From assembly GCA_001986395.2 (NCBI GenBank), contig MQVO02000001.1:62001-126000 (forward strand): 64,000 nucleotides of DNA, written 5' to 3'. The position numbers and the translations under genes are program-made. Positions 31,210 to 39,682 of the stretch are shown here, in pieces. Under the pieces are notes generated by a model. It had not been told where the DNA came from, ran no database searches, and saw nothing but the letters and a program-made list of their open reading frames with translations. Position 1 is the stretch's first letter. Each line of letters starts with the position of its first letter. The DNA comes from Irpex lacteus. Its lineage: Eukaryota; Basidiomycota; Agaricomycetes; Polyporales; Irpicaceae.

Positions 31210-34200
31210 CTAATTCCAGTGTGAGACGATCCCATCCGTCGACCATACTCCCCCAAAGTACCCGACTGACCTGCAGTACGTAGCGAAGTCAGCTTCCTCT
31301 TCTCTAAGACGAAACGCCAAGACACGGTCGAGAGCGCGGATGATGTGGTGATGCTGGTTTGAGACCGAGAAGAACGCGCGGGCCTGCAGAATGTCGAGCT
31401 CCTCGATAGGGTGCAAGTAGGGGCAGCCGTCGCGTGGATTCTTGGGAAAGAAGAAGATGGCGAGTGCGAGAGCCATCTCCAAGTTCCGAGGGACCAGTTG
31501 GCGATAGTAATTGATAAACGACTGGAGCCCGAGGAGACGTGCGCGGTCGACGAGTGGCTTGAGGTGTGCGATGAGCGAAACCCGGGCTCTCTGGTGTGCT
31601 GCGAGGTTGTATGGATCCTCGCCATTGTCGGTGGTGTGATCGAATTCGGGCAGCCAGCGGGGGACTTTAGACATGTCGAAGTCATGGTGGGGTTCCCAGC
31701 GCGGAGACGTTGGGCTGTCCTTGCGGAGCTCGCGGTAGCGATCGAGTGTGATGAGGAGGGAAGAGGTGGCAGAGTAGTCGGCCCCAGTGTTGCCGATAGC
31801 ACGAGGGAGGGCGACGTGGGCGTTGGAGATTTGAGAGTCAACATCAGACTCACCGTCGTCCTCAGAATCGAGCATGGATGAGTCGTCAGAGTTGTCGCTG
31901 TCGTTGGATGACATGTCGATGTCGTCTCCGAGCCCAGCAGGGGGTCCCCATACGCCGTGCTTGTTAGGTTCTGCAAGAAATAAGTCGACATCGTGGTCGA
32001 AAGACTCACTATCGGCTTTCTCGCTCCCTTCGACGACCTCGTCCTGTCCCTCCTCCTCGACCTCCTCCTCGAATCCTTCCTCTATCCTCAACCTCCTGAT
32101 CCCTTCGGCTACCCGGGCATCCATTAGATACGCACGGCTCCCATCGACTCCAGGTAGGACTACGGGGGCGAAGACGGGCTTGTCCTTCTTGTACACGAGG
32201 AATACCTTGGCTCCTGGTGCGTCTGGTGCGTTGTCGTCGTCCGGGGACCAGCTGTATTGAGCTCCTTCGTTGTCCGAGGTGTCGCTGACGTTCGACTCAC
32301 TTGACAGGTCGTCTGAGAGTCCTTCGAGGTCGGACTCTGAGATGTCTTCGATGTCGTCCGTGCCGGAGTAGAGCTTGGGCATGGTGTGGGTGGAGCTGGG
32401 TGAGCCGGGGACGTAGCCATTGCGCGGTGCGACCTCGTAGACTTCACTAGGTTGCGCACTGGACGGTTGAAGGAGTGGGCTTGGTAAACGAGACGGCTCA
32501 GATGTAGTTAGTTGATTTACGCACCGATCCTCCCGTTCTGTCGCAAGCCTCCTAGCTACCTGGGCAATTTGGTCGAAAGTGAGCTCGTGGTCGAGGTGAG
32601 GGTGAGTTCCGGCATCCTTGGTAGTGATAGAGTTAGGCAGAGTGGTGGGCAAAGAGGGTGGAGGCGTGGACGGAGGAGTCGGATACGCAGACTGCGCGAC
32701 TTCAGAGTTGCCATGTGGCGGCGCTTGGATCGGCGAGTCAATCTCGTCTCTATCTGAATCTGAGGCACCGTCAATGTCCGAGTCTGATCCGAAGAAGTTG
32801 CGGATCTCCTCGTCGGCGCGCTCGTCGAGTTTACGCTGTTGGGCTGGCAAAGTCCGATCAGTGACGGGCGCTACAGAGCCTGAGTCATTGGTCGTACCTG
32901 CAAGCCACTGCCTTAACTCGTTCAGCTCTTCTGCTTCCTCTCCCTCTGCCTCCCTGCGTCCACTGGCTTCTAGCGGGTCGTCCTTCTCTGGCTGGTCTCG
33001 GTCTCGACGGTCACCGCTGCCTCCTTCTTCGATGGGTCCCCACGTCAAAGTGGTTTCCTCCCTGGGAACGAAGACGTCAGCCGCGGTTGGGTCTTCACAA
33101 ACGTCAACATACCTGTCGCCGACGACCTGAACGTATGTCCAACCGAGTGGGTGGGTTCCTCCAGGGGGAGCGTGTGCGGAAGCTTGAACAACGAGACGGT
33201 CAAAGGTGAGTACCGGAGTCATGTAGCCTCGAGCGTCGTCCCCGTAAGGGAACCATAAGATGTTGCTCGCGCTACTCCTCCTTCCCCCTATCGCTCGTAA
33301 ATGATAATTGACTTGATGCTCGTACGGCATCATATTATAGTTACTCTCGCCTGGGAGCAGCAAGATCTCCCCCAAGTCCGGGTGAACTACTTTAAAAATC
33401 GAATGCCCCATCATCCTAGCGGACGCCTCTTCCACGGTCGCAAACGCCTCAGAGACGAAGTACGACGCGGAACGATGGGCTACCCCAGCAGGCAGACCTT
33501 GGGCCTGGCCCGGAGTCATCAAGATACGAAAGACGACACGGTATACCTCACCTGGAGGGTTCGGTGGTACGGATGAAGCAAACGGCGCGTCCATGTTACG
33601 ACGGATGGCGGCGTGGACTGGCGACGACGGCGAGGCGACTGGCGTTGTAGCTATGGCGATGGATCTATAAAGGCGAGGGTCTGGAGGAGTAGAAGCGGAC
33701 GAGGTAGCGAATTTGGGCACCAGGTGCGTGCTCTTTTTATCTTCGACGCTAACTACACTTGTCTCTACAGTAGATGACGTTCCCCCTTCCCTCTGACTAT
33801 CTAATCGACCGCCAACAAGACCTCCCCTATCCTCCTGGACTCGATCAAGCTGGGCGAGCAGCGGGATTCCTGCGAAATTCCGCAGAACTCGCCCATCCGC
33901 TAACTTCAAGCTCGTGCCGCTGCGCGTAAATCCTCCCTCCTTTTCGCGTCGTTTCAACTCATAGCATCGCGCGATGACGTGGCCATTCCTTCCGCACGCG
34001 TAGCAAGTCTTTTGAGGGTTCATTGCGTGTCCCTTCTGCGTTCTTCTGGCTGCGCGGGGCGGTGACTGATATGACTGGTGCCTTTGATAGGCTGGTTCTT
34101 TGGTGCGTGGCCTGTCAGTGTCATTAGACTTGTTAGGCTTATCTGGTACCTTGGATCTATTGGCCTGCGGTTTTCGCTGTTGCGGTGGCGGGCGCAGTTC

Positions 34201-37200
34201 ATCTACAGGCCCCTTTTCGGTTCGAGAGCGGGCGGATATCTTCTGCAAGGGCGGGCTGGCAGTTTCCGAGACACAAGGGCCAATAGGTGCGTGAATTGAT
34301 GAACTACGGCGCAACCCTAAGTCCTGACTGTCAGTGCTGGGCAGCTGCTTATTTACTTTAGCTCGCCTGCGTCTCGATCGGTTCCCGATAGGTCTAATTG
34401 ATGGTGGCCCCTTAATGCAAGAGTCGGTCATTGGCTGTGCATTCCGGTGAGTTCTGCGCCCTGCGGGTGGTTCACAACTGACTTTTCCTGACCTTTGGTA
34501 GCTAGATCCTTGGTGCTGCGGTGTCCTGAACTTTGCGCATGGCTGGAAAGCGTGGGCGCTTGCATGACCGTGGTGAGTTTCAATTTCGATTGCCTCTTTG
34601 GGTAAGTTTGATCGGATGTTATCGAGCAGGTCGTCTATGCGAGACGGCGGGGTATTTCCCATAAGTACAAGCGCAAGTTCGGGTTGCTTGGACTTCGGTG
34701 AGTGGCTGGCGGTGTCTGCGAGCTGTTTTATTGTACTAATACCCGGCCTTTCTCGTTCGTATGTCCAGCTCGAAACTTTAGTCATCCAGTGTCCGAGTAC
34801 ACGTCGTTCTTGGTTCAAGATATCCCATCGGTGCTCTGAACGTGCGTAAGCCATCCTTTCATCGTCTTGGCGACTAAGGTACTGACTTTCTGGACCGTCA
34901 TAGATATCCCATCCTTCATTTATGGCGCGCAAATCGGCCTCAAAGAGTTCTCGCAGGTATTTCTGGGCGCCTCGCATCCACTGATTAAATGTAAGTCCAC
35001 CGCAGTTAAGCTCGCTTTCTATCAGAGTCTCTAACCTTTTCTTATCTTCAGTAGATAAACTGATTTCGGGACTTTGTGACTGCTTGGATATGGCTTGGGA
35101 CTTAGACTTGTCGGTGGCTGACGTGGAAGTATTCGGTGGTTCTGTGTCGTCCGTAGTCATAGAATTGAAGATCTCTGAGAGCTCCTGATCGTGTGACTGT
35201 GTGACTAATACCTTGGCGGGCTCTTTGGTAGGTGAGTCTTGAGTTTTATTGCTGGATCGGCTGACGGGACTGAGCATGAAGTTCTGGAGTTCATGTTCGA
35301 CTAGTCCTATTGGGACGTCTAGTGCCGATAGGGCTGATTCAAGTACTTCTGCTTTGCGTTTCTTGTTTCCGTCAACTGAATCGTTGGGTAAACTCTGGAC
35401 TGGTTCGGTGGCTGTTGCAGGGTTTTCATCATCTTTGATCTCCTCAATCCGAGCATGAGTTGAGTCTGCTGAGTGCATAGATAGGTAGGCTTCGCTAATA
35501 CGGACCTTCTGAATTCTTTGCCTCTGATGTGAGTAAAACTCGTCATAAATATCGGGAGGTGGTCGTGTTTCTCCTGCAACTAGCATTTCCCACTGGCTAT
35601 TCAAGTCTTGATCCTTGAACACCAGGAAGGTTCCTTCTCGTCGCTCGTCTATCGTAATGAAGTTTCCTCTTTGCCAAGGTCTTCCGAGAAGCAAGTCGAA
35701 TGGTGCGTGTTCGCCGATGTACATATTTGCAAAGGTTAAAACGTCTCCACAGCGTAACGGGACTTCAGCTAGGAATCCTGATAGCGTTCCTTCGCCTCCG
35801 TTGGCATCGTTCATGACTATTGAGCGGGTGACGTCGACTGGTTGCTTGATACAGTTGAGCCAAGTCTTCTTGCTGCATATGTTAAGCATGGATCCGGTAT
35901 CGATGATGGTCTCTATCGGAATTCCGTTGCAATGTAATGTGAGGCGAATAAGCTGGCTTCTGGTTTTAGGCATGAAAGCGGCGACCGTGGTAGGTTCGTC
36001 CTCCTGATACTCGATGGCGGTAGCTAGTTTGGTGTCAGCTGGTGCCTTTGCTTGCTTGAGTCTCAGAACATCCTGCATACGTTGGGTCATTTCGCGAGAT
36101 ACAGCCATAAGTTCACCGACCTGAAGGCTGACAGGGGCACTGAGCATCTTGTCGAGGACAGTGTTCGGGTTAACGTGGCTTTGAATCTCCGACTGGCGAG
36201 GCTGACGCTTGGCTGGTTCGTCACGTGGTGCAGGATTTGGCGCTGGTTTCGGTTTGAACTGGTCGTGCCGAATACCCGGTGGCGGCTTTCGTTGGGCGCT
36301 TTTACGAGAGAGCGGAATATCTTCCTCGATATCGCTATCGTTATCTGGGTCGAACATTCTTACGTCTTCCTCATGAGGGCGAATTGGAACTGGGACTGGA
36401 ACTGGCTTTGGCATATTTTTGAGCTTTGGATCTACATTTTCCTTGTTCGGAGCTTGCTTATCCTTGTAACGTGCACCTGAATCTTTGCGGAGTGGTGGAG
36501 GAACTACCCCCTGAAACCTATCTCGCTTAGCCTTCATGCGCAGGTCGGACGACTCTACTGGGTATGCAGCCATGTCTGGGTCCTCATATTCGATGTCTCC
36601 CTTGAAGAATGCGTAGGGGTTCTGGTCATGCTGAATAGCGTAAACCTCATCATCTGTCAGGTCGGCTTCGGCAGGTTGGTCATCAATGGTTATAAGATTA
36701 CTAGAGTTCTGTAGCCGTTCTATGGCTTCGGTCAAAGGTTCGCCAAGGAAATTACGACGAATGGAAGAGCCATTGCTCATAACCCACTGGTTGTTAGCTC
36801 CATAGCGAATAACTCCTTTGTTTGCTAAGTCTCTAAGATCTGGACAGAATCTCATTGAATGGCCCTGCTTTCCGCAACCGAAACAGTTCTGGGTGGAGAA
36901 TCCTCCTGACATATGAGGTGGAGGTTCACGTTCAAAGCTCTGACGTTCGCGTGGTGCAGAGGCAGAAGTCGTGGGTGATATACGACGCTGCTCACTGGGT
37001 GTTGGTACTAACTCTTTGATAATCGGATCAATTCGATAGGCCTTAAAGTATACAGAGGCATATTCAGGATCTTGGATGCTCATTTTGCTAAGCCTAGAGA
37101 TTAGGTGCTCAAAATCATCCTCGCTTGGGGTTTTACTACCCTTCGCCGGTGTACTAGATCCTGATTTGGACTTATGCGATTCAGTATCACTTTCAGACTC

Positions 37201-38109
37201 TGATGAGCTTACAGAATGCGACTTCTTTGGAAGGCGAAAGCGAGTTTTGCGAACTGGCTTCTCTTTTTCCTTAGAGTGCGCTTTCCTAAGTTTCTTCTTG
37301 ACAGTTACTTTAACTTTCTCATCATCACTGCTCTCGCTTTCGGAATCAGATGATGAATCAGATGTATCAGACTCGCTGTCTTCAGAATCAGAGGGTAATC
37401 TATCGTTATCGAAACGGTCTCGTTTGAGTAGGGTTTCTGCTGCTTTAACCACATCGGCTACAGCAAAGGGTGTGTCTAAATCGTGATCAGGCTTGGAACT
37501 CATGAGGCGAAGTTCTATGCGATCTCGGAAGCGACGGGGAATTCCTTTCCAAAAGTAAATTGCTCGCTCTTCCTTATCAATCTTGCCTTTGGCCTCGAGC
37601 CATCCTGATATACGAATAAATTCACGGTTATACTTCATCCATGCTGCTTGATGGGCAAATGGTTCCTTCGCTCGGCTAGTGATCACAAAGTTTTCTAAGT
37701 CTCGCACTTTATATCGGCGTGAGTCCTTATCAGCTTCGTAGAACTTCCGCAGGTCTTTAGCAAACTGAGTCCAGTTGGGAGTTCGGTAACTAGACAGTCC
37801 TTCCATAAACTGGCGCACAGCCTTAGAGCAATACTGCGTAATATTCTCAACCTTTTCCTTATCAGTAGTCAGGTTGTACTTTGGGATCATTCGCTCGTAG
37901 TGACGGAGAAAAATATCAACTTCGGCTGACTTTCCTTTGAACTTCTTGGGTGCTCCCTTCATTCCTAGGAAAGGCATATCCGTAACTGATAGTGGTGGTA
38001 TCGTACCCATATTGGATGCCGATGACCTGGATGTAGGTGTAGTTGGTGTTGAAATACTGGTTGGTGTCGATGGTAGACTTGATATGGACAGTGATCCTGC
38101 ACTGCTCAT
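31210..38109 (-). CDS. gag: Giant Gag-protease polyprotein with two CCHC knuckles and an unknown C-terminal extension
   Basis: 2,299 residues from the ATG at 38109. Parts in order: Gag capsid-like region (about 45-220, FLRHYERMIPKYNL, YFWKGIPRRFRDRI); a Ser/Asp-Glu-rich linker; zinc knuckle 1 CFGCGKQGHSMRFC (C409-C422); a retropepsin-type aspartic protease with ETIIDTGSMLNIC (D737) and DLLLGRPW; a long linker with a globular segment near WMRGAQKYLRELFEADL; zinc knuckle 2 CYACGRNGHVIARC (C1369-C1382). Then come some 900 residues with no family I know, including ILWFPYGDDARGY, an acidic centre, and an end rich in aromatic residues (FINYYRQLVPRNLEMAL). The segments after the two knuckles look related (RRNFLGEPLTEAIER versus LRNFAGIPLLAQLDR). 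The DNA coding the extension is visibly more GC-rich than that of the first half. Confidence 0.85.
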   Translation of the reverse strand: MSSAGSLSISSLPSTPTSISTPTTPTSRSSASNMGTIPPLSVTDMPFLGMKGAPKKFKGKSAEVDIFLRHYERMIPKYNLTTDKEKVENITQYCSKAVRQFMEGLSSYRTPNWTQFAKDLRKFYEADKDSRRYKVRDLENFVITSRAKEPFAHQAAWMKYNREFIRISGWLEAKGKIDKEERAIYFWKGIPRRFRDRIELRLMSSKPDHDLDTPFAVADVVKAAETLLKRDRFDNDRLPSDSEDSESDTSDSSSDSESESSDDEKVKVTVKKKLRKAHSKEKEKPVRKTRFRLPKKSHSVSSSESESDTESHKSKSGSSTPAKGSKTPSEDDFEHLISRLSKMSIQDPEYASVYFKAYRIDPIIKELVPTPSEQRRISPTTSASAPRERQSFEREPPPHMSGGFSTQNCFGCGKQGHSMRFCPDLRDLANKGVIRYGANNQWVMSNGSSIRRNFLGEPLTEAIERLQNSSNLITIDDQPAEADLTDDEVYAIQHDQNPYAFFKGDIEYEDPDMAAYPVESSDLRMKAKRDRFQGVVPPPLRKDSGARYKDKQAPNKENVDPKLKNMPKPVPVPVPIRPHEEDVRMFDPDNDSDIEEDIPLSRKSAQRKPPPGIRHDQFKPKPAPNPAPRDEPAKRQPRQSEIQSHVNPNTVLDKMLSAPVSLQVGELMAVSREMTQRMQDVLRLKQAKAPADTKLATAIEYQEDEPTTVAAFMPKTRSQLIRLTLHCNGIPIETIIDTGSMLNICSKKTWLNCIKQPVDVTRSIVMNDANGGEGTLSGFLAEVPLRCGDVLTFANMYIGEHAPFDLLLGRPWQRGNFITIDERREGTFLVFKDQDLNSQWEMLVAGETRPPPDIYDEFYSHQRQRIQKVRISEAYLSMHSADSTHARIEEIKDDENPATATEPVQSLPNDSVDGNKKRKAEVLESALSALDVPIGLVEHELQNFMLSPVSRSSNKTQDSPTKEPAKVLVTQSHDQELSEIFNSMTTDDTEPPNTSTSATDKSKSQAISKQSQSPEISLSTEDKKRLETLIESELNCGGLTFNQWMRGAQKYLRELFEADLRAINEGWDIYDGPESQYLSRQDDERMAYARSEHRWDILNQERRVLGHWMTKVSSWTYERERPGISTIKQLADTASHSPKSKQPELALVLMGNTPPSRIDDLLDNIRSNLPKEAIEIETHHGHASAHAFQPCAKFRTPQHQGSSYQRSGKVSCEPPAGRRTHRNAQPMTDSCIKGPPSIRPIGNRSRRRRAKVNKQLPSTDSQDLGLRRSSSIHAPIGPCVSETASPPLQKISARSRTEKGPVDELRPPPQQRKPQANRSKVPDKPNKSNDTDRPRTKEPAYQRHQSYQSPPRAARRTQKGHAMNPQKTCYACGRNGHVIARCYELKRREKEGGFTRSGTSLKLADGRVLRNFAGIPLLAQLDRVQEDRGGLVGGRLDSQREGGTSSTVETSVVSVEDKKSTHLVPKFATSSASTPPDPRLYRSIAIATTPVASPSSPVHAAIRRNMDAPFASSVPPNPPGEVYRVVFRILMTPGQAQGLPAGVAHRSASYFVSEAFATVEEASARMMGHSIFKVVHPDLGEILLLPGESNYNMMPYEHQVNYHLRAIGGRRSSASNILWFPYGDDARGYMTPVLTFDRLVVQASAHAPPGGTHPLGWTYVQVVGDRYVDVCEDPTAADVFVPREETTLTWGPIEEGGSGDRRDRDQPEKDDPLEASGRREAEGEEAEELNELRQWLAGTTNDSGSVAPVTDRTLPAQQRKLDERADEEIRNFFGSDSDIDGASDSDRDEIDSPIQAPPHGNSEVAQSAYPTPPSTPPPSLPTTLPNSITTKDAGTHPHLDHELTFDQIAQVARRLATEREDRCVNQLTTSEPSRLPSPLLQPSSAQPSEVYEVAPRNGYVPGSPSSTHTMPKLYSGTDDIEDISESDLEGLSDDLSSESNVSDTSDNEGAQYSWSPDDDNAPDAPGAKVFLVYKKDKPVFAPVVLPGVDGSRAYLMDARVAEGIRRLRIEEGFEEEVEEEGQDEVVEGSEKADSESFDHDVDLFLAEPNKHGVWGPPAGLGDDIDMSSNDSDNSDDSSMLDSEDDGESDVDSQISNAHVALPRAIGNTGADYSATSSLLITLDRYRELRKDSPTSPRWEPHHDFDMSKVPRWLPEFDHTTDNGEDPYNLAAHQRARVSLIAHLKPLVDRARLLGLQSFINYYRQLVPRNLEMALALAIFFFPKNPRDGCPYLHPIEELDILQARAFFSVSNQHHHIIRALDRVLAFRLREEEADFATYCRSVGYFGGVWSTDGIVSHWN

Positions 38110-38152
38110 ATACAAGTCGAGTCTATGATTTCCTTAACTGCAATCTTCCCCC

Positions 38153-38170
38153 CCCTCGCGGTGGGCTCCA
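38153..38170 (-). promoter_or_regulatory. Primer-binding site of the retrotransposon
   Basis: On the minus strand, two bases after the 5' LTR, TGGAGCCCACCGCGAGGG begins with the TGG expected for pairing with a tRNA 3' CCA end. I have not matched it to a particular tRNA. Confidence 0.65.
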
Positions 38171-38172
38171 GA

Positions 38173-39241
38173 TGTCGAGATCAGAAAATGAGATTGCTAG
38201 TGCGGCGGTCTGGGATACGTAAGACGACTAAGACGCGGTAAGTGTCATGCACGAAGGTCAGAGTACTATCTATGTTTCGCAGACCTATCTCTTCTGCCGA
38301 GAGTCGATGGACCAGACGTTAAGTCGATCTATCCCGGTCGTTCGTGTTGGGGAGTGAAAGACGTTTAGACAGGAACTATAGACTATGGGAATGTGGGTTG
38401 TAGAGTTGAGTGTAGAGTGTGAGAGTAGAGAGTAGAGTGAGAGAATAAAGACTGGAGAATAACCTAGCGTTTGACTGACTTAGACTAATACGAGACGGTA
38501 CCTTGTACGGAATCGGATACGGCTGAATCCTCACGAGTAACTTGATACTAGCAGCGTAATAGACAGCTCCCTTCGCAGCTCTTGTGCGCCTGATGAGTGC
38601 CTACTTACGTGATAGCTACCAAGTCAACCAAGGAGTTCTGAAAGGCTAACCCGCTCGTGGAGTTACACCTAAGCTATATGCGTTAACGTACAACTGACTG
38701 TTTCCTACTTGACTAGATCGGTAAAAGTTGCATGAGATTTTGGGGCAGAAAGGCCCCTCTATTTATATGTACAGGAAGACAGGTATCTACTAGCATAGCC
38801 TCGTGAATCGGTAACTACAATGGCCGTATCTGTGCTGTGCACAGTAAATGTGAAGCATCTAGCATGGTGACGAGTGCATAGCCTGACTGTGCTTTTGACT
38901 GTGTGAAGTGTCTTGGGACATAGCATTGACTATGCAGTTGCTGTGCAATGTGCCCTGGACTGTGCATTGGCTGTGCAATGCATTCCGAAGCTCTTGCTGA
39001 CTGTGCATTGACTGTGCAGGGTGTCCTGGACTGTGCATTGACTGTGCAGTGTTTTCTGAGGCCTACTTTGACTGTGCATTGACTGTGCAAGGTCTTCTGA
39101 GGCTTACACGGGCTGTGTGTGGTCTTTTCAAAGCACTGCGTAGCATAGTGGTGATGCGTAGTCTTACGATACCAAAGTCTGAGGTTCTTTAGCAGTAAGC
39201 TTGCTCATGTAACTAACCTATTACAAAGTAATGGCGTTACA
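38173..39241 (-). repeat. 5' LTR (right copy)
   Basis: 1,069 bp, TG...CA, matching the left LTR throughout the parts compared. For the minus-strand element this copy drives transcription: a TATA box (TATAAATAG on the minus strand) lies at 38759-38767, placing U3 to its right and R/U5 to its left. The minisatellite sits in U3 at about 38958-39090. Confidence 0.93.
38759..38767 (-). promoter_or_regulatory. LTR TATA box
   Basis: TATAAATAG on the minus strand inside the 5' LTR, upstream of the Gag start, as expected for an LTR RNA polymerase II promoter. Confidence 0.6.
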
Positions 39242-39614
39242 ACGTACCATGCAACCCAGTGGCCATGAAGGCAGGCCTGCTAGTGGAAGTGCAAGCCTCG
39301 TTTGCTACCGTTCCAATCTCGAAGGGTCGCCATTTTATGGTAGCAAAACTGCGTTCGGTATGCGTGCTAGATAAGAGGGTTTATCAGGTACGTGTCATAT
39401 ACTCTGCGGTCGCAATTCGATTCAAACGGCTCTGCAGGAACTTAACGATCGCGTGTTCGAGAGAATGAAGAAGACTCCGAGGGAGGAAGTGAAACGAATC
39501 AAGCGCAAGGTCGGATACGAATCAGATATCAGAGGAAATGAGAAGGATGACGAAGGCGAGCCTGATCGCGCGTTGAAAAGGTTAAGGATAAACGACGGAA
39601 CGGAATCGGTATAA
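39242..39614 (+). pseudogene. 3' part of the orphan gene split by the LTR retrotransposon
   Basis: Starts with the right target duplication (ACGT, 39242-39245), then the rest of exon 4 (39246-39387), an intron with GTACGT and a CAG acceptor, and exon 5 (39438-39614). The reading continues exactly in phase from 25234: PCNPVAMKAGLLVEVQ, then a basic, charged tail (REEVKRIKRKVG, RALKRLRIND). Without its promoter and first exons this fragment is presumably not expressed. Confidence 0.7.
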
Positions 39615-39682
39615 ATTGCTGCTGAACACAAGATGTACGTGTATATGATAAGGTAGCTTAGTAAATGTAAAATAGTTTTAAC

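Larger units (their letters stand above)
25235..39241 (-). mobile_element. Complete Ty3-type LTR retrotransposon, 14,007 bp
   Basis: Coding strand is minus: 5' LTR at 38173-39241, primer-binding site, Gag-protease ORF, pol ORF, 3' LTR at 25235-26303. Pol order is reverse transcriptase, RNase H, integrase, which places it with Ty3 (Metaviridae-type) elements. The two 1,069-bp LTRs look identical wherever I compared them, and both main ORFs are open, so the insertion looks recent and possibly active. It is unusually long for this class because of the extended first ORF. It interrupts exon 4 of a plus-strand orphan gene. The polypurine tract is not obvious: the bases before the 3' LTR are CCCCGTGGA on the minus strand. 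Confidence 0.93.

Noticed and set aside
31411..31881. 156-codon plus-strand frame inside the Gag extension, and similar plus-strand frames to 37486
   Set aside because: Antisense shadows of a GC-rich coding region.
29988..32009. Pol starting at 32009
   Set aside because: The added 670 codons have no domain and overlap Gag in another frame; the ATG at 29987 or a frameshift is more likely.
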